A stretch of DNA of 64,000 nucleotides from Bosea sp. (in: a-proteobacteria) (lineage in GTDB: Bacteria > Pseudomonadota > Alphaproteobacteria > Rhizobiales > Beijerinckiaceae). Position 1 is the stretch's first letter. Each line of letters opens with the position of its first letter. Where the stretch lies: assembly GCF_023953965.1 (NCBI RefSeq), contig NZ_JAMLIX010000001.1:1231001-1295000 (forward strand), in the 5' to 3' direction. Below, one piece after another: positions 23,636-32,115 of this stretch. The notes under the pieces were generated by a model that was not told the origin of the DNA, made no database searches, and saw only the letters and a list, made by a program, of their open reading frames with translations. Both the position numbers and the translations under genes were made by a program.

Positions 23636-26212
23636 TCATAAATTCCTGAGATGAGAAGCTGGCGCCTTTGCGAGTATTTTTATCGTACCGACGAGGCCGA
23701 ACAGGACAGTGACACTGATGGCGGCAGTCGCAGCCAGTATCGCCCCGGTCGGATCACTGACAAATGCGATCCGCATCACTTGCGTGACGATTCCCCAGCC
23801 TGCCGCTGTACCCGCGACGACCCCGAAGACGGCGGCGACGAGGCCGATGGCGGCGTATTCGAGGGCGTACGACGAAAGTATGAAGCGGCGGGTCGCGCCC
23901 AGCGTCTTCAGGATCATCGCGTCATAGAGCCGCGCCCGCTGGCCAGCCGCGAGCGCTCCGCCCAGCACCAGGAGGCTCGCCGCGATCGCAAGCCCCGACG
24001 CACCGCGAATCGCCATGGCGAGCTGGGCGACGATGGTGTTGACCGCCTCGAGCGCATCCTTGACCCGGACCGCGGTGACGGCCGGGAAGTCGAGCGCGAG
24101 GCGGCGCATCAGGGCGGCGTCGGTCGCTCCCTGGCCGTCAGGGCTTGCTGCGACCGTGGCGAGGTTGGTGTGCGGGGCACCCGCGAAGCTGTTGGGCGAG
24201 AACACCATGACGAAGTTGATGCCGAAGGAGCGCCAGTCGACGGTGCGCAGATTGGCGACGCGGGCGGTGATGGCGCGGCCGAGCACGTTGACGGTGAGCC
24301 TGTCGCCGATCTTCAGGCCGATGCCGGCGGCGTTCTGCGCGTCGAAGGAGACCAGGGGCTCGCCGCGATAATCCGCCGGCCACCATTCGCCTGCCGCGAG
24401 GCGCGAGCCTTCGGGGAGCGTCGCCGCATAGGTGATGCCGCGGTCGCCGTCGAGCACCCAGGCGGATTGCTCGCTCGCCCGGATCTCCTCGGCGCGGGTC
24501 CCGTTCACGGCGACGATGCGTCCGCGCATCATCGGCACGCGCTCGGTCCTGGCGCCCGGGCGCTCCGCGGCGAGGAAGGCGTCGAAGCGGGCGGCGTCGC
24601 GGCTGGGCACGTCGAGGAAGAAGAAGCTCGGCGCCTGCTCGGGCAGGGCGCCGGTGAGCTGCCGGGTGAGACTCACGTCGATGAAGGAGAGCGCGGTGAG
24701 AAGCGCGACGCCGAGCCCCAGAGAGAGCACGAGCGAGGGCGTCAGCGCGCCCGGCCGGTGGCTGTTGGCGAGCGCCATGCGCAAGGCCGGGCGGCGCGGG
24801 CGCGGGATGCGGCGGGCGAGCGCCATCAGCCCGGAGGAGACCGCGCGCAGCAGCAGGAAGATGCAAAACATCACGCCGATATAGATCAGCGCGATCCGGC
24901 GCTCGTAGGCGAAGCCGATGGCGGTGCCGGCAAGCCCGGCCAACGCCAGCGCGCAGAAGGCGAGATAGATCGCGCGCGGGCGGCGCGGATCGGGCTCGAC
25001 GCGGTCGCGGAACAGGGCCGAGACGGAGACGTCATGGGCGCGGCCGAGCGGGATGATGGCGAAGACGAGCGCGGTCAGGAGCCCGTAGAGCGCGGCGATG
25101 GCAAGCTCGCCCGGCGCGAGCGTCGGCTCGAAGGGCACGGGCAGGATGCTCTGGACGACGGCGCCGAGGCCGAAGGGGGCGGCGGCGCCGAGCACGAGGC
25201 CGATCGCCGTCCCGATGGCGGCCACGAGCATGACTTCGGTCAAATGGATCGCGACGACGCGCCCGCCGGTGGCGCCGAGCGCCTTCATCGTGGCGAAATC
25301 GAGCTTCTTGGCCTCGACGAAGCGGCGCACCGCATTGGCGACGCCGACGCCGCCGACCAGGAGGGCGGTGAGGCCGACCAGCGTCAGGAACTGGGTGAAG
25401 CGCTCGAGATTGCGCTGGAAGCTCGGCGCGGCATTGGCGCGCGAGCGGATCTCCCAGCCGGCCTCGTGCTGCTGCGTACCGGCATCCGCGATAACCTTGT
25501 CGAGATCGGCATCGCTCGCGGCGTCGGGCGGCAGCCTGAGGCGATAGGTCCAGCGGATCAGGCTGCCGGGCTGGATCAGGCCGGTCGCCCTGAGCGCCTC
25601 CTGCGAGATCATGAGGCGCGGGCCGAAGCCGACGCCGGCGGCGATCTTGTCGGGTTCGGAGGTGAGATTGGCGCGCAATTGCAGCTTCGCGTCGCCGACC
25701 GAGACGATATCGCCGGGCTTCAGCTCGAGCCGGCCGAACAGAACCGGGTCCGCGATCGCGCCGAAGACGCCGTCGCGCTGCGCGAGCAGGCCGGGCAGCG
25801 GGGCCTGCGGCTCGGTCTCGACCGCGCCGATGCCGGGATAGGCGGAATCGACCGCCTTGATCTCGACCAGCGCCGCGCCCTTCTCCCCGGCATTGGCCAT
25901 GCCGCGCAGCGTCGCGATGCTGGAGAGCGTGCCGCGCGCCGTCAGGAAGGCGAGCTCGGGCGCCGTCGCCTCGCGGTGGATCAGGCTGAAGGCGGCATCG
26001 CCTCCGAGGATGCGCCGGCCTTCGCGCGCAAGCCCTTCGGTCAGGCCGCGCGAGGCCGAGGCGACGGCGGCGATGGTCATGACGCCGAGCGCGAGGCAGG
26101 CGATGAAGATGCCGAAGCCGGCAAGCCCCGCGCGCAGGTCGCGGATGGCGAGGCGCAAGACGAGGCCGATGCCGGGCGAGCGGGCGAGGGGCGGCTTGAC
26201 GGGCGCGTGCAT
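23636..26212 (-). CDS. ABC transporter permease, FtsX/MacB type (YbbP-like)
   Basis: An 858-residue permease with two FtsX modules: one helix near residues 25-50, a large periplasmic region, three helices around 275-400, a central group of helices near 430-480, a second periplasmic region, then three C-terminal helices. FtsX-type sequences include 'MKALGATGGRVVAIHLTEVMLVAAIG' and 'ILKTLGATRRFILSSYALEYAAIGLVAAVFG'. With the ATPase 2 bases upstream it resembles E. coli YbbA-YbbP, also divergent from tesA. Such systems extract or export envelope substrates rather than import; the substrate is unknown. The start ATG at 26210-26212 (MHAPVKPP) directly follows the ATPase stop. Confidence 0.9.
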   Translation of the reverse strand: MHAPVKPPLARSPGIGLVLRLAIRDLRAGLAGFGIFIACLALGVMTIAAVASASRGLTEGLAREGRRILGGDAAFSLIHREATAPELAFLTARGTLSSIATLRGMANAGEKGAALVEIKAVDSAYPGIGAVETEPQAPLPGLLAQRDGVFGAIADPVLFGRLELKPGDIVSVGDAKLQLRANLTSEPDKIAAGVGFGPRLMISQEALRATGLIQPGSLIRWTYRLRLPPDAASDADLDKVIADAGTQQHEAGWEIRSRANAAPSFQRNLERFTQFLTLVGLTALLVGGVGVANAVRRFVEAKKLDFATMKALGATGGRVVAIHLTEVMLVAAIGTAIGLVLGAAAPFGLGAVVQSILPVPFEPTLAPGELAIAALYGLLTALVFAIIPLGRAHDVSVSALFRDRVEPDPRRPRAIYLAFCALALAGLAGTAIGFAYERRIALIYIGVMFCIFLLLRAVSSGLMALARRIPRPRRPALRMALANSHRPGALTPSLVLSLGLGVALLTALSFIDVSLTRQLTGALPEQAPSFFFLDVPSRDAARFDAFLAAERPGARTERVPMMRGRIVAVNGTRAEEIRASEQSAWVLDGDRGITYAATLPEGSRLAAGEWWPADYRGEPLVSFDAQNAAGIGLKIGDRLTVNVLGRAITARVANLRTVDWRSFGINFVMVFSPNSFAGAPHTNLATVAASPDGQGATDAALMRRLALDFPAVTAVRVKDALEAVNTIVAQLAMAIRGASGLAIAASLLVLGGALAAGQRARLYDAMILKTLGATRRFILSSYALEYAAIGLVAAVFGVVAGTAAGWGIVTQVMRIAFVSDPTGAILAATAAISVTVLFGLVGTIKILAKAPASHLRNL

Positions 26213-26214
26213 GG

Positions 26215-26916
26215 TCAGGCGGCCGCCGTCTCGGGCTCGGGCTCGATCACGCCGGAGCGCAACCGGACCGTGCGCTCGCACAAGGCGGCGAGAGCGAGAT
26301 CGTGGGTGACGAGCACCAGCGTCGCGCCGCGCTCGCGCTTCAGCGCGAAGATCAGGTCGACGATGGCGCGGCCGGTCGCTTCGTCGAGGTTGCCGGTGGG
26401 CTCGTCGGCGACGAGGATCGCCGGGTCGGGCGCCACGGCCCGCGCGATGGCGACGCGCTGCTGCTCGCCGCCGGAGAGCTGGGCCGGGTAGTGGTCCATG
26501 CGGTCGCCGAGGCCGACATTGCGCAGCTCCGCTTCGGCGCGGGCGAAGGCGTCGGGATTACCGGCGAGCTCCAGCGGCAGCGCCACGTTCTCGCGCGCCG
26601 TCATGGTCGGGACGAGGTGGAAGGACTGGAAGACGATGCCGATATGCCGGCCGCGGAAAATGGCGAGCCCGTCCTCGTCGAGGGCGCCAAGATCCTGCCC
26701 CGCCACCCTGACGAGGCCGGAATCGGGCCGCTCCAGCCCGGCCATGGTCATCAGCAGGGTCGATTTGCCGGAGCCCGAAGGGCCGACGAGGCCGGTCGCC
26801 TCGCCTTCGGCCAGCGACACCGAGACGCCCTTGAGGATATGGACGCGGGCAGCACCTCGCCCCAAACTCAGATGGACATCCTGCAACTCGATCGCCGGGC
26901 CGGCCTTCTCGCTCAT
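26215..26916 (-). CDS. ABC transporter ATP-binding protein, LolD/MacB family (YbbA-like)
   Basis: A 233-residue ABC ATPase. Walker A is GPSGSGKS at 45-52, the Q-loop is 'GIVFQSFHLVPTMTARENV', the signature 'LSGGEQQRVAIARA', Walker B 'ILVADEPTGNLD', and the H-loop 'LVLVTHDLAL'. 'FQSFHLVPTMTARENVALPLEL' is characteristic of the LolD/MacB/FtsE branch, which pairs with FtsX-type permeases. The gene next in line encodes such a permease. The start is the ATG at 26914-26916; a GTG immediately before it (26919) is possible. Only 6 bases separate this start codon from that of the divergent esterase gene. Confidence 0.94.
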   Translation of the reverse strand: MSEKAGPAIELQDVHLSLGRGAARVHILKGVSVSLAEGEATGLVGPSGSGKSTLLMTMAGLERPDSGLVRVAGQDLGALDEDGLAIFRGRHIGIVFQSFHLVPTMTARENVALPLELAGNPDAFARAEAELRNVGLGDRMDHYPAQLSGGEQQRVAIARAVAPDPAILVADEPTGNLDEATGRAIVDLIFALKRERGATLVLVTHDLALAALCERTVRLRSGVIEPEPETAAA

Positions 26917-26922
26917 CACGCC

Positions 26923-27672
26923 ATGATCCTGATTTCGTCACCCATCGCCAACTCCTTACGCCCCCGGCGGGGCGCGATCGCGGCACGACGCCATCTGCGG
27001 CCATATGGGCTCGGGGCGGCGCTTGTCCAATCGGCCGCGGCGTTTTTCATCGCCCTCCTGCTGCTTCTCCCCGGTTTCCCCGCCATGGCAAACCCGAATT
27101 CCGCAAGGCCGCTGAAGCTCGTCGCCTTCGGCGATTCGCTGACCGCGGGCTACAACCTGCCGGCAGCCTCGGCCTTTCCGGCCGTGCTGGAGGCGGCGCT
27201 GCGCGCCAGGGGCATCGCTGTCGAGATCGTGAACGCCGGCGTTTCCGGCGACACGACGCAGGGCGGGCTGGAGCGGCTCGACTGGTCGGTGCCGGAGGGG
27301 ACCGACGGCGTCGTCCTCGAGCTCGGCGCCAACGACGCGCTGCGCGGCGTCGATCCGGCGCAGACGCGCCAGGCGCTCGAAGCGATGATCCTGCGGCTGA
27401 AGGAGCGCGGGATCCCGGTGCTGCTCGCCGGGATGCTGGCGCCGCGCAATCTCGGCGCGGATTATGCGAAACGCTTCGATCCGATCTATCGCGAGCTTGC
27501 GGAAAAGCACGGGCTGGTGCTTTACCCGTTCTTCCTGGAAGGCATCGCGGGCGAGCGCGCTCTGAACCAGGCGGATGGGCTGCATCCCACGGCCGAGGGC
27601 GTCGCCGTCATCGTCCGCGCCATCCTGCCGACGGTCGAGCGCTTCATCGCCTCCCTGCCGCCCCGGTCCTGA
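26923..27672 (+). CDS. TesA-like SGNH/GDSL esterase (arylesterase / lysophospholipase L1 family)
   Basis: A 249-residue secreted SGNH hydrolase. Nucleophile Ser72 lies in 'VAFGDSLTAGYN'. The oxyanion Gly is in 'NAGVSGDTTQGG', the Asn in 'ELGANDALRG', and the Asp-x-x-His pair in 'DGLHPTAEG'. A hydrophobic signal (about residues 32-53, LVQSAAAFFIALLLLLPGFPAMA) directs it to the periplasm. No other ATG, GTG or TTG in frame precedes the signal, so the ATG at 26923 is used, leaving a 30-residue basic leader before the hydrophobic core. The divergent pairing with YbbA/YbbP-like genes is the same as for E. coli tesA. Substrates are probably lysophospholipids or short esters. Confidence 0.9.
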   Translation: MILISSPIANSLRPRRGAIAARRHLRPYGLGAALVQSAAAFFIALLLLLPGFPAMANPNSARPLKLVAFGDSLTAGYNLPAASAFPAVLEAALRARGIAVEIVNAGVSGDTTQGGLERLDWSVPEGTDGVVLELGANDALRGVDPAQTRQALEAMILRLKERGIPVLLAGMLAPRNLGADYAKRFDPIYRELAEKHGLVLYPFFLEGIAGERALNQADGLHPTAEGVAVIVRAILPTVERFIASLPPRS

Positions 27673-27749
27673 TCCGCCCGCGGGTTCTCCGCGGCGACCC
27701 CCCTTTGTCAGCCTCGCCGCCCGCCGGCCTCTCCCGGAGTTGCCTTGCC

Positions 27750-28805
27750 ATGGAATACCGCCGCCTCGGGCGCACCGATCTCAAGGTCTCGTCGCTCTGC
27801 CTGGGAACCATGACCTTCGGCCAGCAGAACAGCGAGGCCGAAGGCCACGCCCAGATGGACTACGCCGTCGCGCAGGGCATCAATTTCCTCGATACGGCCG
27901 AGCTCTATGCGATTCCGCCCAGCCCCGAGACGCAAGGTGCGACCGAGCGGATCATCGGCAGCTGGTTCAAGGCGCGCGGCAACCGCGACAGGATCATCCT
28001 GGCCTCGAAGATCTGCGGGCGCGGCCCCAACACCTGGTTCCGCGATGACGGGAGCCCGACGCGGCTGACGCGCAAGCAGATCTTCGAGGCGGTCGACAAG
28101 AGCCTGAGGCGGCTCAAGACCGATTATATCGACCTCTACCAGATCCATTTCCCCGAGCGGCCGATGCCCTGGGGCTCGAATCCGACGCGCTTCTCGAAGG
28201 GGGCTTACGCGCGGCCGGCGGACGAGACGCCGATCGCCGAGCAGCTCGACGCCTTCGCGGACGTGGTCAAGGCCGGCAAGATCCGCCATCTCGGCCTCTC
28301 CAACGAGAGCGCCTGGGGCACGATGCGCTTCGTCGCGGACTCGGAAGCGCGCGGCACGCCGCGGGTCCAGTCGATCCAGAACGCCTACAACCTCGTCAAC
28401 CGCAGCTTCGAGACGGCGCTGGGCGAGGTCGCGCTGAACGAGGATGTCGGGCTCATCGCCTATTCGCCGCTGGCGCAGGGCTACCTCACCGGCAAATACC
28501 TCGACGGCGCCCGCCCGGCGGGAGCGCGTACGACCCTGTTCAACCGGGCCCAGCGCTATGAGACGCCCGGCACCGACGAGGCGGTCCGGCGCTATGTCGC
28601 GCTCGCCCGCGAATCGGGGCTCGATCCGGCGCAGATGGCGCTCGCCTTCGTCGACAGCCGGCCCTTCGTCACCGCCACCATCATCGGCGCGACCACGATG
28701 GAGCAGCTCAGAACCGACATCGCCTCGATCGACGTCAGGCTTGCGCCCGAGGTCGAGGCGGGAATCGACGCGATCCACCAGAGTGTCGGCAACCCCTGCC
28801 CGTAA
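27750..28805 (+). CDS. Aldo/keto reductase, Tas-like
   Basis: A 351-residue (beta/alpha)8 NADPH oxidoreductase. The catalytic tetrad is Asp48, Tyr53, Lys87 and His133 (DTAELYAIPP, ASKICG, DLYQIHFPE). The stretch 'AIPPSPETQGATERIIGSWF' is diagnostic of the E. coli Tas branch rather than general AKRs. NADP-binding elements near the end include 'IIGATTMEQLRTDI'. The natural substrate is unknown for this branch. The ATG at 27750 has a GGAG ribosome site; an upstream in-frame start at 27705 lacks family similarity. It stands alone, 77 bases after the esterase gene on the same strand. Confidence 0.92.
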   Translation: MEYRRLGRTDLKVSSLCLGTMTFGQQNSEAEGHAQMDYAVAQGINFLDTAELYAIPPSPETQGATERIIGSWFKARGNRDRIILASKICGRGPNTWFRDDGSPTRLTRKQIFEAVDKSLRRLKTDYIDLYQIHFPERPMPWGSNPTRFSKGAYARPADETPIAEQLDAFADVVKAGKIRHLGLSNESAWGTMRFVADSEARGTPRVQSIQNAYNLVNRSFETALGEVALNEDVGLIAYSPLAQGYLTGKYLDGARPAGARTTLFNRAQRYETPGTDEAVRRYVALARESGLDPAQMALAFVDSRPFVTATIIGATTMEQLRTDIASIDVRLAPEVEAGIDAIHQSVGNPCP

Positions 28806-28832
28806 GAAAACCTCGCCGGCGAACGACCAGTC

Positions 28833-29432
28833 TTACTTGCAGGCGTCCTCGGCCCGCTTGACGATCTGGCTGATGCCGGCGAGCGAGTATTTGTCGCTGG
28901 TCGGGTTGCCGCGTTTGGAGGTGCCCTTGATCTCGATCCCGGAGCCGCGGCGCATCGCCTCGAGCATGCGCGGTTCCTCGGCCGGGTTCGTCAGCCACAT
29001 GTTCTGGCCCTTGGCCGCCAGGGAGAAGCGCTCGTTGCCGATGATCGCCTGATGCTCGACGTTTTCCTTGAGGTCGAAGTTCATCACGAAGCTGATCTCG
29101 TTGCGCACGCCCTCGCCCGGCCGGGTGGAGACGAAGATCATCCCCTCGACATCCTTGAGATTGGCCGGAGAACGGCTTTCCGCCTTGGACAATGCGTAGC
29201 AGACCTTGGAACGGCCCTGCTGCGAGGAGAAAGCCTGCCATTTGCCGGCGGTCTCGAGCAGCATGGCCTGACCCTGGCCGGAGCTGGCGGCGGCCGCCGC
29301 CGCGGGCTTCGGCTTGGCGGGCGCCGCCTGCGCCGGCAGCGCCGCGGTGCCGAGGGCACCGGCCATCAGGCCAAGCGCGGCGGCAAAGCGGAACAGGGCG
29401 GCGTCGCGGGTGCGGAAGAACGAGCTGATCAT
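28833..29432 (-). CDS. Invasion-associated locus B (IalB) family protein
   Basis: A 199-residue secreted protein. The signal peptide ends near 'LPAQAAPA' (residue 36); a short Pro/Ala/Lys linker precedes the IalB domain. That domain has 'KWQAFSSQQGRSKVCYALSKAES', 'FVSTRPGEGVRNEISFVMNFDLKE', 'AEEPRMLEAMRRGSGIEIKGTSKRGNPTSDKYSLAGIS'. IalB was named for a Bartonella invasion gene, but the family is widespread in free-living Hyphomicrobiales and its molecular function is unknown. The mature protein has a Cys in the domain and one near the C-terminus that might form a disulphide. A half-matching CtrA box lies upstream. Confidence 0.88.
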   Translation of the reverse strand: MISSFFRTRDAALFRFAAALGLMAGALGTAALPAQAAPAKPKPAAAAAASSGQGQAMLLETAGKWQAFSSQQGRSKVCYALSKAESRSPANLKDVEGMIFVSTRPGEGVRNEISFVMNFDLKENVEHQAIIGNERFSLAAKGQNMWLTNPAEEPRMLEAMRRGSGIEIKGTSKRGNPTSDKYSLAGISQIVKRAEDACK

Positions 29433-29457
29433 GGACCGCCATCAGTCACTAAAAATC

Positions 29458-29472
29458 TTAATACCGCGTTTA
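29458..29472. promoter_or_regulatory. Imperfect CtrA-like box upstream of the IalB-family gene
   Basis: TTAA (29458-29461), seven bases, TTTA (29469-29472), one mismatch to TTAA-N7-TTAA. It lies about 30 bases upstream of the IalB-family start. Weak on its own. Confidence 0.25.
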
Positions 29473-29591
29473 CCACCGGTTAGCCGGGCGGAGCAGGCGG
29501 GACGGCGGCATAGAGTGTCACGATCCTGGCGAAAATGCGAATGCCGCGGAGCGGAGCCGCAAGGCACCCGTACGGCAAGTGTCCACATCAC

Positions 29592-29966
29592 CTAAAGCTT
29601 CGCCAGCGCCTCTTTCGCCCGTGCGCGGTGCTCCGCCGTGATCGAGCCGGCGACGGCCGCGATGGCCGCCGCGATCACGGCCGCGTCGTCGGTGAAGCCG
29701 AGCATCGGCATGATGTCGGGAATGGCGTCCACCGGCAGCACGAAATAGCCGAGCGCGGCGAGCAGCGTCATCCGCACGCGCCGCGGCGTCGCCGGGTCGC
29801 GCGCGCAGAACCACGCGGCCAGCAAATCCTCGGCGAAGGGAATCCGCTTCGCGACCCGCTTGAGCCGCGCCATGAAATCGGCGCCGAACCTCGCCTCGTC
29901 GCGCAGGCTCTTGCGGATCGCCTCCATCTCCTCGCGGGTAAAGGTCGCGCTGAACCCCTCGCTCAT
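29592..29966 (-). CDS. DUF1232 (YkvA-like) small membrane protein
   Basis: A 124-residue protein with the DUF1232 core 'RMTLLAALGYFVLPVDAIPDIMPMLGFTDDAAVIAAAIAAVAGSI', which forms one to two short hydrophobic helices joined by the P-x-D-x-I-P-D motif. The N-terminal half is charged and helical. The function is unknown; family members occur throughout bacteria. The ATG at 29964-29966 has a GGAGCAAGAGCAGG ribosome site; the frame upstream is open but unrelated. Divergent from the SDR gene. Confidence 0.88.
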   Translation of the reverse strand: MSEGFSATFTREEMEAIRKSLRDEARFGADFMARLKRVAKRIPFAEDLLAAWFCARDPATPRRVRMTLLAALGYFVLPVDAIPDIMPMLGFTDDAAVIAAAIAAVAGSITAEHRARAKEALAKL

Positions 29967-30145
29967 CCTGCTCTTGCTCCCCGGCGTTCGGTGACGCCCA
30001 TGATGGCGCGCTTCCGAATCGAAGCGCCATGCCGAAAGATGGCCCCGGCTTGATCCTGCGCAAGAGGCCGGCCGGAAAACCCGCTTGGAGCGGCGCGAAA
30101 GGCCCACTAAACCGGCTTTGGAGCAGGATATCCGGGAAACGCGCC

Positions 30146-30931
30146 ATGAAACTCGATTCTTCCCTCGCCGCGATCGTCACCGGCGGCGCCTCCGGCCTCG
30201 GCGAGGCCACCGCCCGGATGCTGGCCGGGCAGGGCGTCAAGGTCGCGCTGCTCGATCTCGACGCCGCGCGCGGCACGGCGATCGCACGGGAGATCGGCGG
30301 TCTCTTCGTCCCATGCGACGTCACCGGCGACGCCTCCGTCGACGCGGCGCTGGCGGAAGCCCGTGCGGCCCATGGCGTGGCGCGGATCGTCGTCAACTGC
30401 GCGGGAATTGCGCCCGGCCGCCGCGTCGTCTCGAAGAAGCGCGATACGGGCGAGCTCGTCGCCCACGATCTCGCCACCTTCGAGAAGGCGGTCGCGGTCA
30501 ACCTCACCGGCACCTTCCGCGTCATCGCGAAATCCGCCGCGGCGCTGGCCGGGCTCGACCCCGTGACCGCCGATGGCGGGCGCGGCGTCATCGTCTGCAC
30601 GGCCTCGATCGCCGCCGAGGACGGCCAGATCGGCCAGGCGGCCTATGCCGCCTCCAAGGCCGGGGTCGCCGGCCTGACGCTGCCGGTCGCGCGCGATCTC
30701 GCCGGGTTCGGCATCCGCGTCGTCACGATCATGCCCGGCCTGTTCGAGACGCCGATGTTCGCCGGCCTGCCGGAGGAGGCCAGGGCGTCGCTCGCGGTCT
30801 CGGTGCCGCATCCTTCCCGCCTCGGCCGGCCGGCGGAATATGCCGCGCTCGTCCGCAGCATCGTCGAGAACGACATGCTGAACGGCACCACGATCCGCCT
30901 CGACGGCGCGATCCGGATGGCGCCGAAATAG
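30146..30931 (+). CDS. Short-chain dehydrogenase, 3-hydroxyacyl-CoA dehydrogenase type 2-like
   Basis: A 261-residue classical SDR. The cofactor motif is 'VTGGASGLGEA' (residues 11-21), with Asp in 'LLDLDAARG' favouring NAD. 'NCAGIAPG' is the NNAG equivalent. The catalytic Ser154, Tyr167 and Lys171 lie in 'CTASIAAEDGQIGQAAYAASKAG'. The overall pattern, including 'MPGLFETPMFAGLPEEARASLAVSVPHPSRLG', matches the HSD10/3-hydroxy-2-methylbutyryl-CoA dehydrogenase group. A role in branched or fatty acyl-CoA oxidation is likely. The ATG at 30146 fits homologues; earlier in-frame starts do not. Confidence 0.9.
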   Translation: MKLDSSLAAIVTGGASGLGEATARMLAGQGVKVALLDLDAARGTAIAREIGGLFVPCDVTGDASVDAALAEARAAHGVARIVVNCAGIAPGRRVVSKKRDTGELVAHDLATFEKAVAVNLTGTFRVIAKSAAALAGLDPVTADGGRGVIVCTASIAAEDGQIGQAAYAASKAGVAGLTLPVARDLAGFGIRVVTIMPGLFETPMFAGLPEEARASLAVSVPHPSRLGRPAEYAALVRSIVENDMLNGTTIRLDGAIRMAPK

Positions 30932-30934
30932 GCT

Positions 30935-31648
30935 TCAGACGATGCGGTAGATCTCGCCGGCGTTGCGATCGCGATAGAGGTCCACGCGCTCGCCGTTCCA
31001 GTGGTAGTCGAGATGGCGCCCCTGCAGCGAAGCGCGCGCGCCGTCCGGATAGAACAACCCGACGCAGCCGCCGCCGTCGCAGCGGACGCTCGGGTAAACC
31101 ACGCCGGCCGAGCCCAGCGCCCGCAAGCCGATGCCGAGCGCCTGGCTTGCGGCATAGTCGACAGGGTCGAGCACGGCTGCGGCTTCGGCTCCCAACGGCC
31201 TGAGATCGTGAAGCTTTGCGTCGATGTCCAGCACGATCTCGCGAAACTGCGAGGTCCAGCCCGGTGGCTGGGCCGTCGCCAGCATGAAGCGGGCATGGTG
31301 GTGGATCGTCTCCAGCAGCGCGACCTCGAAACGATCGCCAGCATAGAGCACGCCGAAGCCGCCGTCGCTGAAGCGGCTTTGCCTGTCCGGGCTGACATGG
31401 GTGAAGGGCGCCATCAGCCAGCTCGATCCCGGCCCCGAGACGCGCCGCTCCGGCGGCACCAGATCGAGATTGCCGATCGTCTCCATCAGCCGCGGATCGG
31501 TCTTCTGCTCGGCCGCGATCAGCAGCGGCCAGTCGGCGGGGTCGGCGATATCCTCGAACAGGTCGATCGGCGGGAAGACGCTGCGGATGATCCGGACCGC
31601 GCCATGCCATTCCACACGCGCGACCGGCAACCCGGCCGGATCGATCAC
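30935..31648 (-). CDS. RES-domain toxin (NAD+-phosphorylase type)
   Basis: A 237-residue RES protein. The family's conserved residues can be placed: Arg92 in 'SRFSDGGFGVLYAGD', Tyr102, Glu113 in 'ALLETIHHH', and Ser187 in 'GVVYPSVR'. RES toxins of characterised systems degrade NAD+ by phosphorolysis or hydrolysis and arrest growth. The GTG start at 31646-31648 overlaps the antitoxin TGA by four bases, as is usual for coupled toxin-antitoxin genes. Its antitoxin has the matching Xre/DUF2384 architecture. The pair interrupts otherwise conserved housekeeping genes, suggesting acquisition by transfer, though base use is not obviously different. Confidence 0.9.
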   Translation of the reverse strand: MIDPAGLPVARVEWHGAVRIIRSVFPPIDLFEDIADPADWPLLIAAEQKTDPRLMETIGNLDLVPPERRVSGPGSSWLMAPFTHVSPDRQSRFSDGGFGVLYAGDRFEVALLETIHHHARFMLATAQPPGWTSQFREIVLDIDAKLHDLRPLGAEAAAVLDPVDYAASQALGIGLRALGSAGVVYPSVRCDGGGCVGLFYPDGARASLQGRHLDYHWNGERVDLYRDRNAGEIYRIV

Positions 31649-32058
31649 CAGGCGCCCCGCTCGGCATCGAGCAGGCGGCGCACCCGCATCAGGTCGGTCA
31701 GCTCGCCGCCGAGCATGATGTCGAGCGCGGTCCGGCCGCCGAGATCGCGGTTCGGACGCTTGATCCAGTCATAGCCGCGCTGCGGCTCGGTGAAGATCAG
31801 CCGCAGCGCCTTGTGGATGCCCATCAGGTTGGAGAGCCTGGCCTTGCCGTCGCGTGAGATACGGCCGATCTCGCCGGCCTTCCAGCGCCGGTAGCTCCTG
31901 AGCGGCAGGTCGACGAGCACCGCCGCTTCCTCGTCGGTGATCCGCCAGAGCCGGAACAGGTTGACGGCGGCGCGGAACATCGCCGCCGCTTCCGCCTCCG
32001 TGATCGGATCTGGGACGAAATCGCGCGGAGCCGTCTCGATGCGCAGCAGGGCCGTCAT
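31645..32058 (-). CDS. Xre/MbcA/ParS-type antitoxin of RES toxin
   Basis: A 137-residue protein. The N-terminal helical part contains an Xre-like segment ('RLWRITDEEAAVLVDLPLRSYRRWKAGE'), and the C-terminal DUF2384 toxin-binding domain ends 'LGGRTALDIMLGGELTDLMRVRRLLDAERGAW'. Such antitoxins neutralise RES toxins and repress their own promoter. I use the ATG at 32056-32058 because GGAGAG stands at the right distance; an ATG at 32073 would lie inside the operator palindrome. Its promoter must fit in the 57 bases between this ATG and the end of ispZ, where a perfect inverted repeat lies. Confidence 0.9.
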   Translation of the reverse strand: MTALLRIETAPRDFVPDPITEAEAAAMFRAAVNLFRLWRITDEEAAVLVDLPLRSYRRWKAGEIGRISRDGKARLSNLMGIHKALRLIFTEPQRGYDWIKRPNRDLGGRTALDIMLGGELTDLMRVRRLLDAERGAW

Positions 32059-32069
32059 GGCATGGCTCT

Positions 32070-32106
32070 CCATTTGGCATAAAATGGAGGCTATCATGCC
32101 AAATGG
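32070..32106. promoter_or_regulatory. Inverted-repeat operator of the RES/Xre module
   Basis: CCATTTGGCAT (32070-32080) and ATGCCAAATGG (32096-32106) are perfect 11-bp arms with 15 bases between. The left arm also forms a smaller dyad with AAATGG at 32082-32087. Its AT-richness stands out. The position, just upstream of the antitoxin start, fits autorepression. Confidence 0.65.
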
Positions 32107-32115
32107 CAAGAGGCC

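Noticed and set aside
26302..26922. Upstream extension of the TesA-like esterase frame
   Set aside because: Antisense to the ABC ATPase with Walker A, signature and Walker B motifs; the extension has no esterase-like sequence.
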